Shown here: piece by piece, positions 7,095-13,742 of the stretch
Layout of the letters: each line of letters begins with the position of its first letter
How positions within the stretch are numbered: the stretch's first letter is position 1
Source of the DNA: a virus
Strand: one strand, 5' to 3'
DNA length: 32,157 bases
Virus record (IMG/VR): IMGVR_UViG_3300011115_000315
Coordinates: 1 to 32,157 of that record
Program-made: the position numbers and the translations under genes
Notes under the pieces: model-generated
Seen by the model: the letters and a program-made list of their open reading frames with translations, nothing else
Told to the model about the DNA's origin: nothing
Databases searched by the model: none

Positions 7095-7236
7095 ATTTGC
7101 AGGTGATACTTTGTATGGAAAATTTAAAGAAGTAAATATATTATACGAAGGAACAGAAGTTTATTTATTTGAAGACAAAAAAGGATACAAATATCCAATT
7201 AAAAAAGAAAACGTATGTGGCAATTTAAAACAATAA
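7057..7236 (+). CDS. Small overlapping protein, 59 aa
   Basis: ATG ATG at 7057/7060 opens a 59-residue frame (MMKLVKDNYYYFKFAG at its start; EGTEVYLFEDKKGYKYPIKK later). It bridges the gap between the glycosyltransferase and the TS-like gene and overlaps both by 38 and 22 bases. Its aromatic, beta-like sequence and dense overlap indicate a real gene, perhaps an SH3-like fold. Function unknown. Confidence 0.65.
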   Translation: MMKLVKDNYYYFKFAGDTLYGKFKEVNILYEGTEVYLFEDKKGYKYPIKKENVCGNLKQ

Positions 7237-7862
7237 CAGAAGCATTTGAGTATTACTACGAAAAGTTAGATAGTCAAGTAGAACAAATAGAAACAGGTAC
7301 TAAAGCATTATACAATCAAATGTTTACTATATTAGATACTTCTGATTCTATAGTTAGATCTGAATTTAGAAATTTTAAATTAGATTATGCTGAAAAAGAA
7401 TGGGAATGGTATTTAAGTAAAGATAGAAGTGCTGTTGAAATAGCTAAAGTAGCTAAGATATGGTATAATCACATGGATGAACGTGGTTATGTTAACTCAA
7501 ACTATGGTTGGCAATGGAGTAGAAACAATCAATTGGAATATGTAATTAAAGAACTTCAGAGGGATAAATATTCACGTCGTGCATTAATATCTATATATGA
7601 TGGTAAAGAACACTCTGAGTATTCTAAAGATACTCCTTGCACATTATCAATTCAATTCTATTTTACACCTGATTCAAGTAAACTACATATGACAGTTTTA
7701 ATGAGAAGTAATGATTTATGGTTTGGATTCTGTAATGATGCTTATACATTTTTACAATTACATAAATTAGTATGTAAATCATTAAATGTAGAGCAAGGAT
7801 TCTATACTCATTATGCGCAAAATTTACATATATATGAAAGACACTACAATAAAAAGTGTTAA
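7215..7862 (+). CDS. Thymidylate synthase-fold enzyme, probable dCMP (hydroxy)methylase
   Basis: The 215-residue protein has the TS core: SRRALISIY (120-128), catalytic Cys142 in DTPC, QFYF (147-150), RSND (164-167), and HYAQNLHIYERHY (199-211) for the final nucleotide-binding motif. An ungapped alignment of RSNDLWFGFCND with the E. coli TS motif RSxDxxLGxPFN puts Asp175 where TS has Asn177. That Asn-to-Asp change is known to switch specificity from dUMP to dCMP, as in T4 dCMP hydroxymethylase. Thr follows Cys142 where TS usually has His. The gene would make methyl- or hydroxymethyl-dCMP with a folate cofactor. With a one-residue gap, Asn174 could instead be the selector, so ordinary TS is not excluded. 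Confidence 0.75.
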   Translation: MWQFKTITEAFEYYYEKLDSQVEQIETGTKALYNQMFTILDTSDSIVRSEFRNFKLDYAEKEWEWYLSKDRSAVEIAKVAKIWYNHMDERGYVNSNYGWQWSRNNQLEYVIKELQRDKYSRRALISIYDGKEHSEYSKDTPCTLSIQFYFTPDSSKLHMTVLMRSNDLWFGFCNDAYTFLQLHKLVCKSLNVEQGFYTHYAQNLHIYERHYNKKC

Positions 7863-7907
7863 ATTTATGTTAAAATGTAAATAAGTTGTAAATAAGTATT
7901 ATATTTG
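7857..7907 (+). promoter_or_regulatory. Promoter with paired TGTTAAA boxes and TATATTTG
   Basis: TGTTAAA at 7857-7863 and 7868-7874 (11 bp apart) precedes TATATTTG at 7900-7907, 32 bp from the second box. This is the same geometry as at 3803. The first box overlaps the stop of the TS-like gene. The A-rich leader to ATG 7928 follows. Confidence 0.8.
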
Positions 7908-7927
7908 TATAACAAAAACAAATAACT

Positions 7928-8152
7928 ATGAGACAAATATTTGAAGATTTAGGATTTTTTATTGAATATCATGTTGATAATAAATACGTTGGAAGTATAC
8001 TTGTTATTGAAAATGATAGAGATTGTATTGGTTACTATAGTAGAAAAGATAGTATTGCTGATGAAGATATTAAATTTAAAAATAATAAAGTAATTAAAAA
8101 AGGCACTAAATATCATTCATACATATACCCTCTTTGTGGTAGAAAAATCTAA
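7928..8152 (+). CDS. Hypothetical protein, 74 aa
   Basis: This small protein has beta-like segments (FFIEYHVDNKYVGSILVIEN) and ends YPLCGRKI. It is the first gene downstream of the promoter at 7900 and lies two bases before the GIY-YIG::MazG gene. No family recognised. Confidence 0.6.
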   Translation: MRQIFEDLGFFIEYHVDNKYVGSILVIENDRDCIGYYSRKDSIADEDIKFKNNKVIKKGTKYHSYIYPLCGRKI

Positions 8153-8154
8153 CT

Positions 8155-8913
8155 ATGTATTATATATATCATATTAAAGGAGTTAAAGTAGGTTGCACTA
8201 ATGATTTAAAAAGACGTGTTGAACAAATACAAGGTTACAAAGAATACGAAGTACTTGCATCAACAGATAACTTAACACAAGCTTCAAGATTAGAAATACA
8301 TTTTCAAGAAGTATTAAACTATAAAAAAGATAAAAATTCGTACTTACAATTAATGATTAATAAAAACAAAAAAACAATGGACAAAACAATTCATGTAACA
8401 CTAAGAACAATTACGTTTAAAGGAACAGATGACTTACATTTAACGGGATATAAATTTCCTATGTTAGTAGAACTATTAGATGGTACTCATATCGAGTTTG
8501 ATAACAGAACAATAGAATGGTGTAAATCAAACAATGTATCATCAGCACATAATAAAGAAAGGTTTATTTATATTGGTGCTTTGTTAAATTATTTAAAACC
8601 TGTTGAATCAACTGAAATAGAAATATTTAGTAATATTAGAACATGGGCTCAACAAAAAGGAATATTTGACAAAGGAGATGTAAAGACACAATATATAAAA
8701 CTACAAGAAGAATCAGGTGAATTAGCAAAAGCTTTATTAAATAATGATAAAGAAGAAATAATAGATGCTATTGGTGATTGCGTAGTAGTATTAACTAACC
8801 TATCTAAGTTAGCAGGTTATAACATAGAAGATTGTATTAATAGTGCATACAATGTAATAGTTAATAGAACAGGTAAAATGGAAAATGGAACATTTATAAA
8901 AGACAAACAATAA
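8155..8913 (+). CDS. GIY-YIG-like domain fused to MazG nucleotide pyrophosphohydrolase
   Basis: Residues 1-65 (YYIYHIKGVKVGCTNDLKRRVEQI, with RLEIHFQE later) resemble a reduced GIY-YIG endonuclease domain. Residues 75-155 are a linker or unknown domain. Residues 160-245 are MazG-like, with a full EExxE-x(11)-ExxD signature: EESGE at 185-189, EIID at 201-204 and D208. MazG enzymes hydrolyse (d)NTPs to (d)NMPs and pyrophosphate, so this could remove canonical dNTPs and play the role of T4 dCTPase. An internal ATG at 8377 follows an A-rich leader, so a shorter product lacking the GIY-YIG part may also be made. The stop overlaps the next ATG (TAATG). Confidence 0.7.
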   Translation: MYYIYHIKGVKVGCTNDLKRRVEQIQGYKEYEVLASTDNLTQASRLEIHFQEVLNYKKDKNSYLQLMINKNKKTMDKTIHVTLRTITFKGTDDLHLTGYKFPMLVELLDGTHIEFDNRTIEWCKSNNVSSAHNKERFIYIGALLNYLKPVESTEIEIFSNIRTWAQQKGIFDKGDVKTQYIKLQEESGELAKALLNNDKEEIIDAIGDCVVVLTNLSKLAGYNIEDCINSAYNVIVNRTGKMENGTFIKDKQ

Positions 8914-9434
8914 TGGAAATTACACAAAGATTAAAAGATATAATAAAGCAAGAAACAAATACAGATATAGATATTAGAACACGTAATAGAAACACTGTAG
9001 AATTACGTTCACTATATTGCAATGTATTAAAAGAATTAAAACCAAAGAAAACATTACAAGCTATTGGTGATACATTAGACTTAAATCATGCTACAGTTAT
9101 TCATGCGTTAAAGAATTATAAAATGTATGAAGAATATAATCCTGAACTAAAAAAGTTTAAAGCAACAGTATTAAGTTACTTTACAATGGATGATACTGAA
9201 ATAAAAGAACTAAATGAAATAGATAAATTAAAAAATAGTTTATTAAAATTGCATTGGGAAAATGAAAGACTAAAAAAAGAATTACAGGAACAAATAGAAA
9301 AACCAAGACACGAATACAAAATAATAGATGAACTAAATAACCTAATGTCAGATACAAAAGGAACAACACAACATACAATAATTAAAGATAGACTTGAAGC
9401 ATTTTACTTAATGAATAAAAACATAAAACTATGA
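8913..9434 (+). CDS. DnaA domain IV-like DNA-binding protein
   Basis: In this 173-residue protein, residues 30-70 (LRSLYCNVLKE, then TLQAIGDTLDLNHATVIHALKNY) match the DnaA C-terminal domain. DnaA has IGxxFxxRDHTTVxHAxxKI there, which includes the DnaA-box recognition helix. The ATPase domains of DnaA are absent. The C-terminal half is coiled-coil-like (LKNSLLKLHWENERLKKELQEQIEK). It may bind the phage origin or host DnaA boxes and recruit the RepA-like ATPase. Overlaps follow on both sides (TAATG, ATGA). Confidence 0.7.
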   Translation: MEITQRLKDIIKQETNTDIDIRTRNRNTVELRSLYCNVLKELKPKKTLQAIGDTLDLNHATVIHALKNYKMYEEYNPELKKFKATVLSYFTMDDTEIKELNEIDKLKNSLLKLHWENERLKKELQEQIEKPRHEYKIIDELNNLMSDTKGTTQHTIIKDRLEAFYLMNKNIKL

Positions 9435-9643
9435 AAGAAATAGTAGAAATAACTTTTTTTATAGTATTATTAATAGCTTTACTTCCTGCTTTAATTTATT
9501 TATGGATACTTTGTATTGAAGAGATTAAACAAAAATTAGATTATTATTATAATATTAAATTAGAAAACAGTGAATTAAGAAGTGAAATTATAGAAAGAGA
9601 TTGTGAAATAAAACATTTAAGAGAACATATAAAAAATAGTTAA
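9431..9643 (+). CDS. Membrane-anchored coiled-coil protein, 70 aa
   Basis: An N-terminal membrane segment (residues 6-27, ITFFIVLLIALLPALIYLWIL) is followed by a charged coiled-coil-like tail (KLENSELRSEIIERDCEIKHL). The protein probably sits in the inner membrane with its tail on one side. It overlaps the upstream gene by four bases. A lysis role is possible by layout, but it lies far from the lysis cassette, so the function is open. Confidence 0.6.
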   Translation: MKEIVEITFFIVLLIALLPALIYLWILCIEEIKQKLDYYYNIKLENSELRSEIIERDCEIKHLREHIKNS

Positions 9644-9645
9644 TT

Positions 9646-9834
9646 ATGAAAAACAAAGATTGGTTACTTAGTAAAATAATAAAATCAAAAATCAAAATTA
9701 AACTACTTAAAGAAGAGTTAGACAAAACAGAAAATGATTATTACGAAATTAAATTAGTAAGAGATCAGTTATTAATAACAATAGCAAGTTTAAAAAGACA
9801 ATTAGAAGGTAAAGATTTAATGGATTTAAAATAA
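9646..9834 (+). CDS. Small coiled-coil protein, 62 aa
   Basis: The whole sequence is a charged helix of heptad type (KIKIKLLKEELDKTENDYYEI...). It starts two bases after the membrane-anchored coiled-coil gene, and the two tails could pair. No family recognised. Confidence 0.6.
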   Translation: MKNKDWLLSKIIKSKIKIKLLKEELDKTENDYYEIKLVRDQLLITIASLKRQLEGKDLMDLK

Positions 9835-9838
9835 AACT

Positions 9839-9943
9839 ATGACAAACAAACAAGAAAAAATAGTAGTAGAAGTAACAGCAATAATATGTTCTTTTATAAT
9901 AGCATTAGCAATATCATTAATAATTTATTCAATAGTATTATGA
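9839..9943 (+). CDS. Small single-pass membrane peptide, 34 aa
   Basis: The frame encodes a short charged N-terminus (MTNKQEKIVVEVTA) and one hydrophobic helix up to the end (IICSFIIALAISLIIY). It fits between neighbours with a four-base gap before and an ATGA overlap after, supporting a real gene. Function unknown. Confidence 0.6.
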   Translation: MTNKQEKIVVEVTAIICSFIIALAISLIIYSIVL

Positions 9944-10131
9944 CAGCAAAAGAAAAAGCAGAAATATTATTTGATGAATATTATCAATTATTAGGTGAAT
10001 ACATTTTTAATGGTCATTTTGATATAGCTAAAGAATGTGCATTAATAACCGTTAATGAACTTATACATGAAACAGATATGGATGAATTAAGGTATTATAG
10101 AAAAGTTAAACAAGAAATTGAAAAACTATGA
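9940..10131 (+). CDS. Small helical phage protein, 63 aa (KEKAEILF family)
   Basis: The start at 9940 (MTAKEKAEILFDEYYQ) overlaps the previous stop as ATGA and is preferred over the upstream ATG 9886, which lies inside the membrane peptide gene. The KEKAEILFDEYY...AKECALITVNELI pattern recurs in short proteins of Bacteroidota phages. No function is established. The N-terminal motif is shared with the next gene, suggesting duplication. Confidence 0.65.
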   Translation: MTAKEKAEILFDEYYQLLGEYIFNGHFDIAKECALITVNELIHETDMDELRYYRKVKQEIEKL

Positions 10132-10319
10132 ACGCAAAAGAAATAGCAGCAAACTATATGAAATTAAAAGAAGGATATATAACACCAAAAGAACGTGCTG
10201 AAATACTATATAATAAATACAGCAAAGAATATAATAGAACTTTATGTTCAGGTGCAATGCAACAAACAGAACATTGGAAAGAAGTAGCAAAAGAATTAGC
10301 AAAACTATATAAAAAATAA
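10128..10319 (+). CDS. Small helical phage protein, 63 aa, paralogue-like of the previous gene
   Basis: It contains TPKERAEILYNKYSKEYNR, close to KEKAEILFDEYYQ of the preceding gene, and ends with a charged helix (EHWKEVAKELAKLYKK). The start overlaps the previous gene by four bases. Function unknown. Confidence 0.65.
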   Translation: MNAKEIAANYMKLKEGYITPKERAEILYNKYSKEYNRTLCSGAMQQTEHWKEVAKELAKLYKK

Positions 10320-10323
10320 GATT

Positions 10324-10572
10324 ATGAAACAAGAAACACCTGAAGAAGCTGCTGAAAGATTATATCCAATGGTTGGAAACGAATATCTTTGGAATATTCC
10401 TATACAAAGAAGAGAAGGCTTTATTGCAGGTGCTGAATGGCAACAACAAAGAAGTTTTAGTGAAGAAGATATGAATCAATATTCAGACTATGTTCTTATG
10501 TGTTCAGCAGAAAAAACTTTTAAACTACCATTACCACCAAAAGAATGGTTTAAACAATTTAAAAACAAATAA
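10324..10572 (+). CDS. Small conserved phage protein, 82 aa
   Basis: EEAAERLYP at the N-terminus, then RREGFIAGAEWQQQRSFSEEDM and a proline-rich LPLPPKEWFKQF end are typical of short phage proteins of unknown role with an F-I-A-G-A-E-W core. An A-rich leader lies upstream. No catalytic motif is visible. Confidence 0.65.
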   Translation: MKQETPEEAAERLYPMVGNEYLWNIPIQRREGFIAGAEWQQQRSFSEEDMNQYSDYVLMCSAEKTFKLPLPPKEWFKQFKNK

Positions 10573-10576
10573 GATT

Positions 10577-10801
10577 ATGGCAGATATAACAATGTGTAAA
10601 GGCAACTATTGCGAATTAAGCAAAACTTGCTACAGATATAAAGCAGAACCTTCAGAGTATCAACAATCATACTTTGTAAAAGAACCTAATGTTACAAGTT
10701 ATCAATGTGATTACTATTGGGAAGTATGTCAATATTGCCATCAAGAAAATGGTAACCATAAAATGAGTTGTCCAACAATGAAAATACAAGTAAACTTATG
10801 A
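10577..10801 (+). CDS. Cysteine-rich zinc-finger-like protein, 74 aa
   Basis: Cysteines occur in the pattern MCKGNYCELSKTCYRYKAEPSEYQ, QCDYYWEVCQYCHQE and MSCPTMK, giving at least two plausible metal sites (C-x4-C-x5-C and C-x2-C/H). Short proteins starting MADITMCKG occur in Bacteroidota phages. ATG 10577 follows the previous stop with a four-base gap and is preferred over 10490, which would read inside the previous gene. It may bind nucleic acid or a host partner. Confidence 0.65.
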   Translation: MADITMCKGNYCELSKTCYRYKAEPSEYQQSYFVKEPNVTSYQCDYYWEVCQYCHQENGNHKMSCPTMKIQVNL

Positions 10802-11028
10802 AAGCAACATTAGAATTTAATTTACCTGAAGATAGAACAGAATACTTAATAGCTATTAAAGCTAATGATATGGCTAACTTTATATTTGATTTAGTTTATA
10901 ACACAAAAAAAGGATTGTTTGATTCTATAGATGATATTGAAGTAGAAGAAGGAATTGATATAACATATCAAAAGATATATGAATTGTTACAAAAACATAA
11001 TATTGATATCGATGAGATAATTGATTAA
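10798..11028 (+). CDS. Small conserved phage protein, 76 aa
   Basis: The sequence MKATLEFNLPEDRTEYLIAIKAND... is a short acidic alpha/beta protein of a type common just upstream of terminase genes. ATG 10798 overlaps the previous stop as ATGA, which decides the start over an upstream ATG at 10768. Function unknown. Confidence 0.65.
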   Translation: MKATLEFNLPEDRTEYLIAIKANDMANFIFDLVYNTKKGLFDSIDDIEVEEGIDITYQKIYELLQKHNIDIDEIID

Positions 11029-11078
11029 ACAATAAACGTTTTATTTTATTTTTAAATTAATAATAAAATTATTTAATT

Positions 11079-11339
11079 ATGGAAGATAAAAGAAAATACA
11101 ATGGTGGTCATACAACTGCAGGTAGAAAATCTAAAGCAGAAGAAGTACAATTAATAGAAAAGTTAGGTGCATTAGAACCATCAGCATTTATGGCATTAGA
11201 ACAAGGATTAGAACGTGGTGACTTTAAGTTTGTACAATTGTTTTATAACTATTATGCAGGTAAACCACGTGAGACTAAAGATATAACAGTAACTAATGAA
11301 CAACCTATATTTAATATAGATGATTTAGATTTAATTTAA
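11079..11339 (+). CDS. Putative terminase small subunit
   Basis: The 86-residue protein has N-terminal KYNGGHTTAGRKSKAEE, then helices (LIEKLGALEPSAFMALEQGLERGDFKFVQLFYNYYAGKPRETKDITV) ending in acidic FNIDDLDLI. This layout, directly before the large terminase, is that of short Bacteroidota phage small terminases that recognise packaging sites. It is shorter than most small subunits and lacks an obvious N-terminal helix-turn-helix, so part of the function is inferred from position. The 50-bp region upstream is AT-rich and holds only weak AT hairpins. Confidence 0.6.
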   Translation: MEDKRKYNGGHTTAGRKSKAEEVQLIEKLGALEPSAFMALEQGLERGDFKFVQLFYNYYAGKPRETKDITVTNEQPIFNIDDLDLI

Positions 11340-11350
11340 GACACTATTTT

Positions 11351-12517
11351 ATGGAGTTCATAGTAACTACTGCAATTAAAAAGTTATTGCGTCTAAAGCA
11401 ACGTATAAAGGTTATAAGAGGTGGTACATCAGCAGGTAAAACTTTTGGTATATTACCATTGTTGATTGACAAAGCAATTAAAGAACCTATGCTTGAAATA
11501 AGTGTAGTATCAGAATCAATACCACATTTACGTAGAGGTGCGTTAAAAGATTTTTTAAAAATCATAATGGCATTAGGTAGATATAACGACTCACAATTTA
11601 ATAAGTCTACTTTAAAATATACATTTGCAAATGGTAGTTATATAGAATTCTTTAGTGTCGATCAACCTGATAAACTTAGAGGTGCAAGGCGTAACATACT
11701 TTATGTTAATGAGTGTAACAACATTGACTTTGATTCTTATTACCAAATGGCAATTAGAACATCAGGTGATATATGGTTAGATTATAACCCTGCTTCTTCG
11801 TTTTGGGTAGACAAAGAAATACTTACACAAGATAATGTAGACTTTATAACATTAACATATTTAGATAACGAAGCATTAAGTGATACTATAATAAAAGAAA
11901 TAGAATCAGCAAAGTTTAAAGCATTAACATCTACATATTGGGCAAATTGGTGGCAAGTATATGGACTTGGACAAACAGGAAGTTTAGAAGGTGTATGTAT
12001 AACAGATTGGAATGAAATAAACCTACCATCAGAAGCAAGAATACTATGTTATGGAATGGACTTTGGTTATAGTAATGACCCAACAAGTTTAGTTGCTATG
12101 TATAAATACAATGATGCATATATCTTTGACGAAATAATATATAAGAAAGGTTTATTAAATAGTGAAATATCTAATCTATTAAAAGCAAATGATGTTAACG
12201 ATATAATACATGCTGATTGTGCAGAACCTAAATCAATTGCAGAGTTGAATAGTTATGGTCATAATGTATTACCTGTTAGTAAAGGTAAAGATAGTATCTT
12301 ATATGGCATTAATTTAATTAATCAAAACAAGATATACGTAACATCAAGAAGTAAGAACTTAATAAATGAATTGAATAACTATATATGGTTAACAGATAAG
12401 TCAGGAGTTAAAATGAATAAGCCTATTGATTCATATAATCATGCTATAGATGCAATGCGTTATGCAATAACAAGTCAATTAGAGAATCCTAATAAAGGTA
12501 ATTACTTCATATACTAA
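11351..12517 (+). CDS. terL: Terminase large subunit
   Basis: The 388-residue protein has the packaging ATPase signatures: Walker A GGTSAGKT (24-31) and Walker B ILYVNE (116-121). The RNase H-type nuclease acids are in GMDFGYSNDP (Asp237), HADCAEPKS (Asp289) and NHAIDAMRY (Asp367). It docks on the portal, cuts concatemers and drives DNA into the prohead. Its length is at the short end for the family. The stop overlaps the next ATG (TAATG). The portal gene is not adjacent and lies about 12 kb downstream. Confidence 0.95.
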   Translation: MEFIVTTAIKKLLRLKQRIKVIRGGTSAGKTFGILPLLIDKAIKEPMLEISVVSESIPHLRRGALKDFLKIIMALGRYNDSQFNKSTLKYTFANGSYIEFFSVDQPDKLRGARRNILYVNECNNIDFDSYYQMAIRTSGDIWLDYNPASSFWVDKEILTQDNVDFITLTYLDNEALSDTIIKEIESAKFKALTSTYWANWWQVYGLGQTGSLEGVCITDWNEINLPSEARILCYGMDFGYSNDPTSLVAMYKYNDAYIFDEIIYKKGLLNSEISNLLKANDVNDIIHADCAEPKSIAELNSYGHNVLPVSKGKDSILYGINLINQNKIYVTSRSKNLINELNNYIWLTDKSGVKMNKPIDSYNHAIDAMRYAITSQLENPNKGNYFIY

Positions 12518-12666
12518 TGACTTACGGAGAAATCATAGCAACAATACAATGTTACATTCATCAAACAACAGGTAAAGAAGTTATGATTAATCTACCACGT
12601 AATGTAGGTGAAATTAAGAAGATGCAACAGATGTATAAAGTAGCTGTTGAATATTTGAAACAATAA
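12517..12666 (+). CDS. Small hypothetical protein, 49 aa
   Basis: A short open frame (MTYGEIIATIQCYIHQTTGK at its start; EIKKMQQMYKVAVEYLKQ at its end) begins on the terL stop (TAATG). The helical, charged end suggests a small binding protein. It is the last gene before the next promoter. Unknown function. Confidence 0.55.
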   Translation: MTYGEIIATIQCYIHQTTGKEVMINLPRNVGEIKKMQQMYKVAVEYLKQ

Positions 12667-12671
12667 ACAAA

Positions 12672-12722
12672 TGTTAAAGTTTTATTAAATGTAACATATT
12701 TAAAACATAATTGTTACATTTG
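12672..12722 (+). promoter_or_regulatory. Promoter with TGTTAAA/TATTAAA boxes and TACATTTG
   Basis: TGTTAAA at 12672-12678 and the variant TATTAAA at 12683-12689, 11 bp apart, precede TACATTTG at 12715-12722, 32 bp from the second box. The geometry is identical to 3803 and 7857. A 26-bp A-rich leader leads to ATG 12749. Confidence 0.75.
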
Positions 12723-12748
12723 TATAAAATTTAAAACAAACAAACAAA

Positions 12749-12955
12749 ATGAAAAAAATAAAAGTAGCAGTAAACTATTGTGATATAGAATTTGAAGTAA
12801 AGGGATTCTATTTAAAAGGTGATTCATACGATAACACAGGAAGCTGTATTGAAGATGAAAGTATATTAATAGAAGGTGTTGATGTTTGGGAAATACTATC
12901 TACAAAACAAATAAATGATATTATAGCTTTAGCAATACAAGAAATAGAAGATTAA
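12749..12955 (+). CDS. Hypothetical protein, 68 aa
   Basis: This acidic protein (KVAVNYCDIEFEVKGFYLKGDSY..., ending IALAIQEIED) is the only gene between its own promoter at 12715 and the terminator at 12984. It is thus a one-gene transcription unit between packaging and tail genes, which suggests separate, perhaps early, timing. No family recognised. Confidence 0.65.
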   Translation: MKKIKVAVNYCDIEFEVKGFYLKGDSYDNTGSCIEDESILIEGVDVWEILSTKQINDIIALAIQEIED

Positions 12956-12983
12956 ATTTGGTTAATTTAATAATGGTGAAATT

Positions 12984-13011
12984 AGGTGTGCAGAAATGTA
13001 CGCCTTTTTTT
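12984..13011 (+). terminator. Rho-independent terminator with GAAA tetraloop
   Basis: A 9-bp stem with two G-U pairs (AGGTGTGCA 12984-12992, TGTACGCCT 12997-13005), a GAAA loop and seven T. It separates the gene at 12749 from the structural operon. Confidence 0.85.
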
Positions 13012-13058
13012 GTTTAATACAATTTGAACAAATAGTTATTAATATAAAAAACAATAAT

Positions 13059-13742
13059 ATGAAATTAGAAATTAGCATACCTACAGAATTAAAAGAAATT
13101 AAGTTAGCACAGTATCAAGCTTTTTTAAAGATAGCTAAAGATAATGATGATGAAGAATTTTTGAATCAGAAGATGGTTCAAACGTTCTGCAATATAGATT
13201 TAAAAGATGTAGCTAAAATTAGATTTAAAGATGTGTTAGAAATAACTGCATCACTATCTAATATGTTTAATGTTAAAGAACATAAATTTATAAACAGATT
13301 TAAACTTGGTGGTGTAGAATTTGGTTTTATTCCTGATCTTGAAGATATATCATTAGGTGAATATACAGATTTAGATTCTTATTTATCTGATTGGGACAAT
13401 ATGCACAAAGCAATGGCTGTATTATATAGACCAATAACAAATAAAGGTTTTAATGGAACTTATGAAATAGAAAACTATAAAGGTTCTAAAGAATATGCTG
13501 ATGTAATGAAACACGCAACTTTAGATGTTGTATTTGGTGCTAATGTTTTTTTTTACAATTTAGGCAACGAATTATTGAAAAGTACGATGACTTATTTGGA
13601 GAACAATCAGGAGATACAGACTATTCAGCAACAGCACAATTTGGAAAAAGATGGAAATGGTACAGTTCAATCTATGCTCTTGCTCAAGGAAACATTATCA
13701 ACTTTGATAGAGTTACCGAACTACCGATTAACCAATGTTTAA
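13059..13742 (+). CDS. Tail assembly chaperone, zero-frame product (227 aa)
   Basis: The protein starts MKLEISIPTELKEIKLAQYQ and contains RFKLGGVEFGFIPDLEDISLGEY and MHKAMAVLYRPITNK. This is a form seen in Bacteroidota siphophages at the position of the tail assembly chaperone, upstream of connector, tail and tape measure genes. ATG 13059 follows the A-rich leader; an in-frame ATG at 12996 lies in the terminator and is rejected. Nine T residues at 13546-13554 encode V-F-F and allow a -1 shift into a second coding frame. The zero frame continues NLGNELLKSTMTYL for 62 more residues. Both frames look coding, so this is a G/GT-like pair. Confidence 0.75.
   Translation: MKLEISIPTELKEIKLAQYQAFLKIAKDNDDEEFLNQKMVQTFCNIDLKDVAKIRFKDVLEITASLSNMFNVKEHKFINRFKLGGVEFGFIPDLEDISLGEYTDLDSYLSDWDNMHKAMAVLYRPITNKGFNGTYEIENYKGSKEYADVMKHATLDVVFGANVFFYNLGNELLKSTMTYLENNQEIQTIQQQHNLEKDGNGTVQSMLLLKETLSTLIELPNYRLTNV
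13546..13554 (+). other. Candidate -1 frameshift site T_TTT_TTT
   Basis: Zero-frame codons GTT TTT TTT TAC give the slippery heptamer T_TTT_TTT at 13547-13553. After a -1 slip the frame reads TTA CAA TTT and stays open for 84 codons to 13807. The -1 frame is closed by TAA at 13541 and has no ATG. No strong downstream hairpin was found by eye. Confidence 0.75.

Noticed and set aside
11029-11078. cos or pac site upstream of the small terminase gene
   Set aside because: Only weak AT hairpins are visible and no conserved packaging sequence is recognised; nothing supports it.
13014-13026. TACAATTTG as a promoter for the structural operon
   Set aside because: It has one base too many for TAnnTTTG and no TGTTAAA boxes at the right distance, so it was left out of the features.
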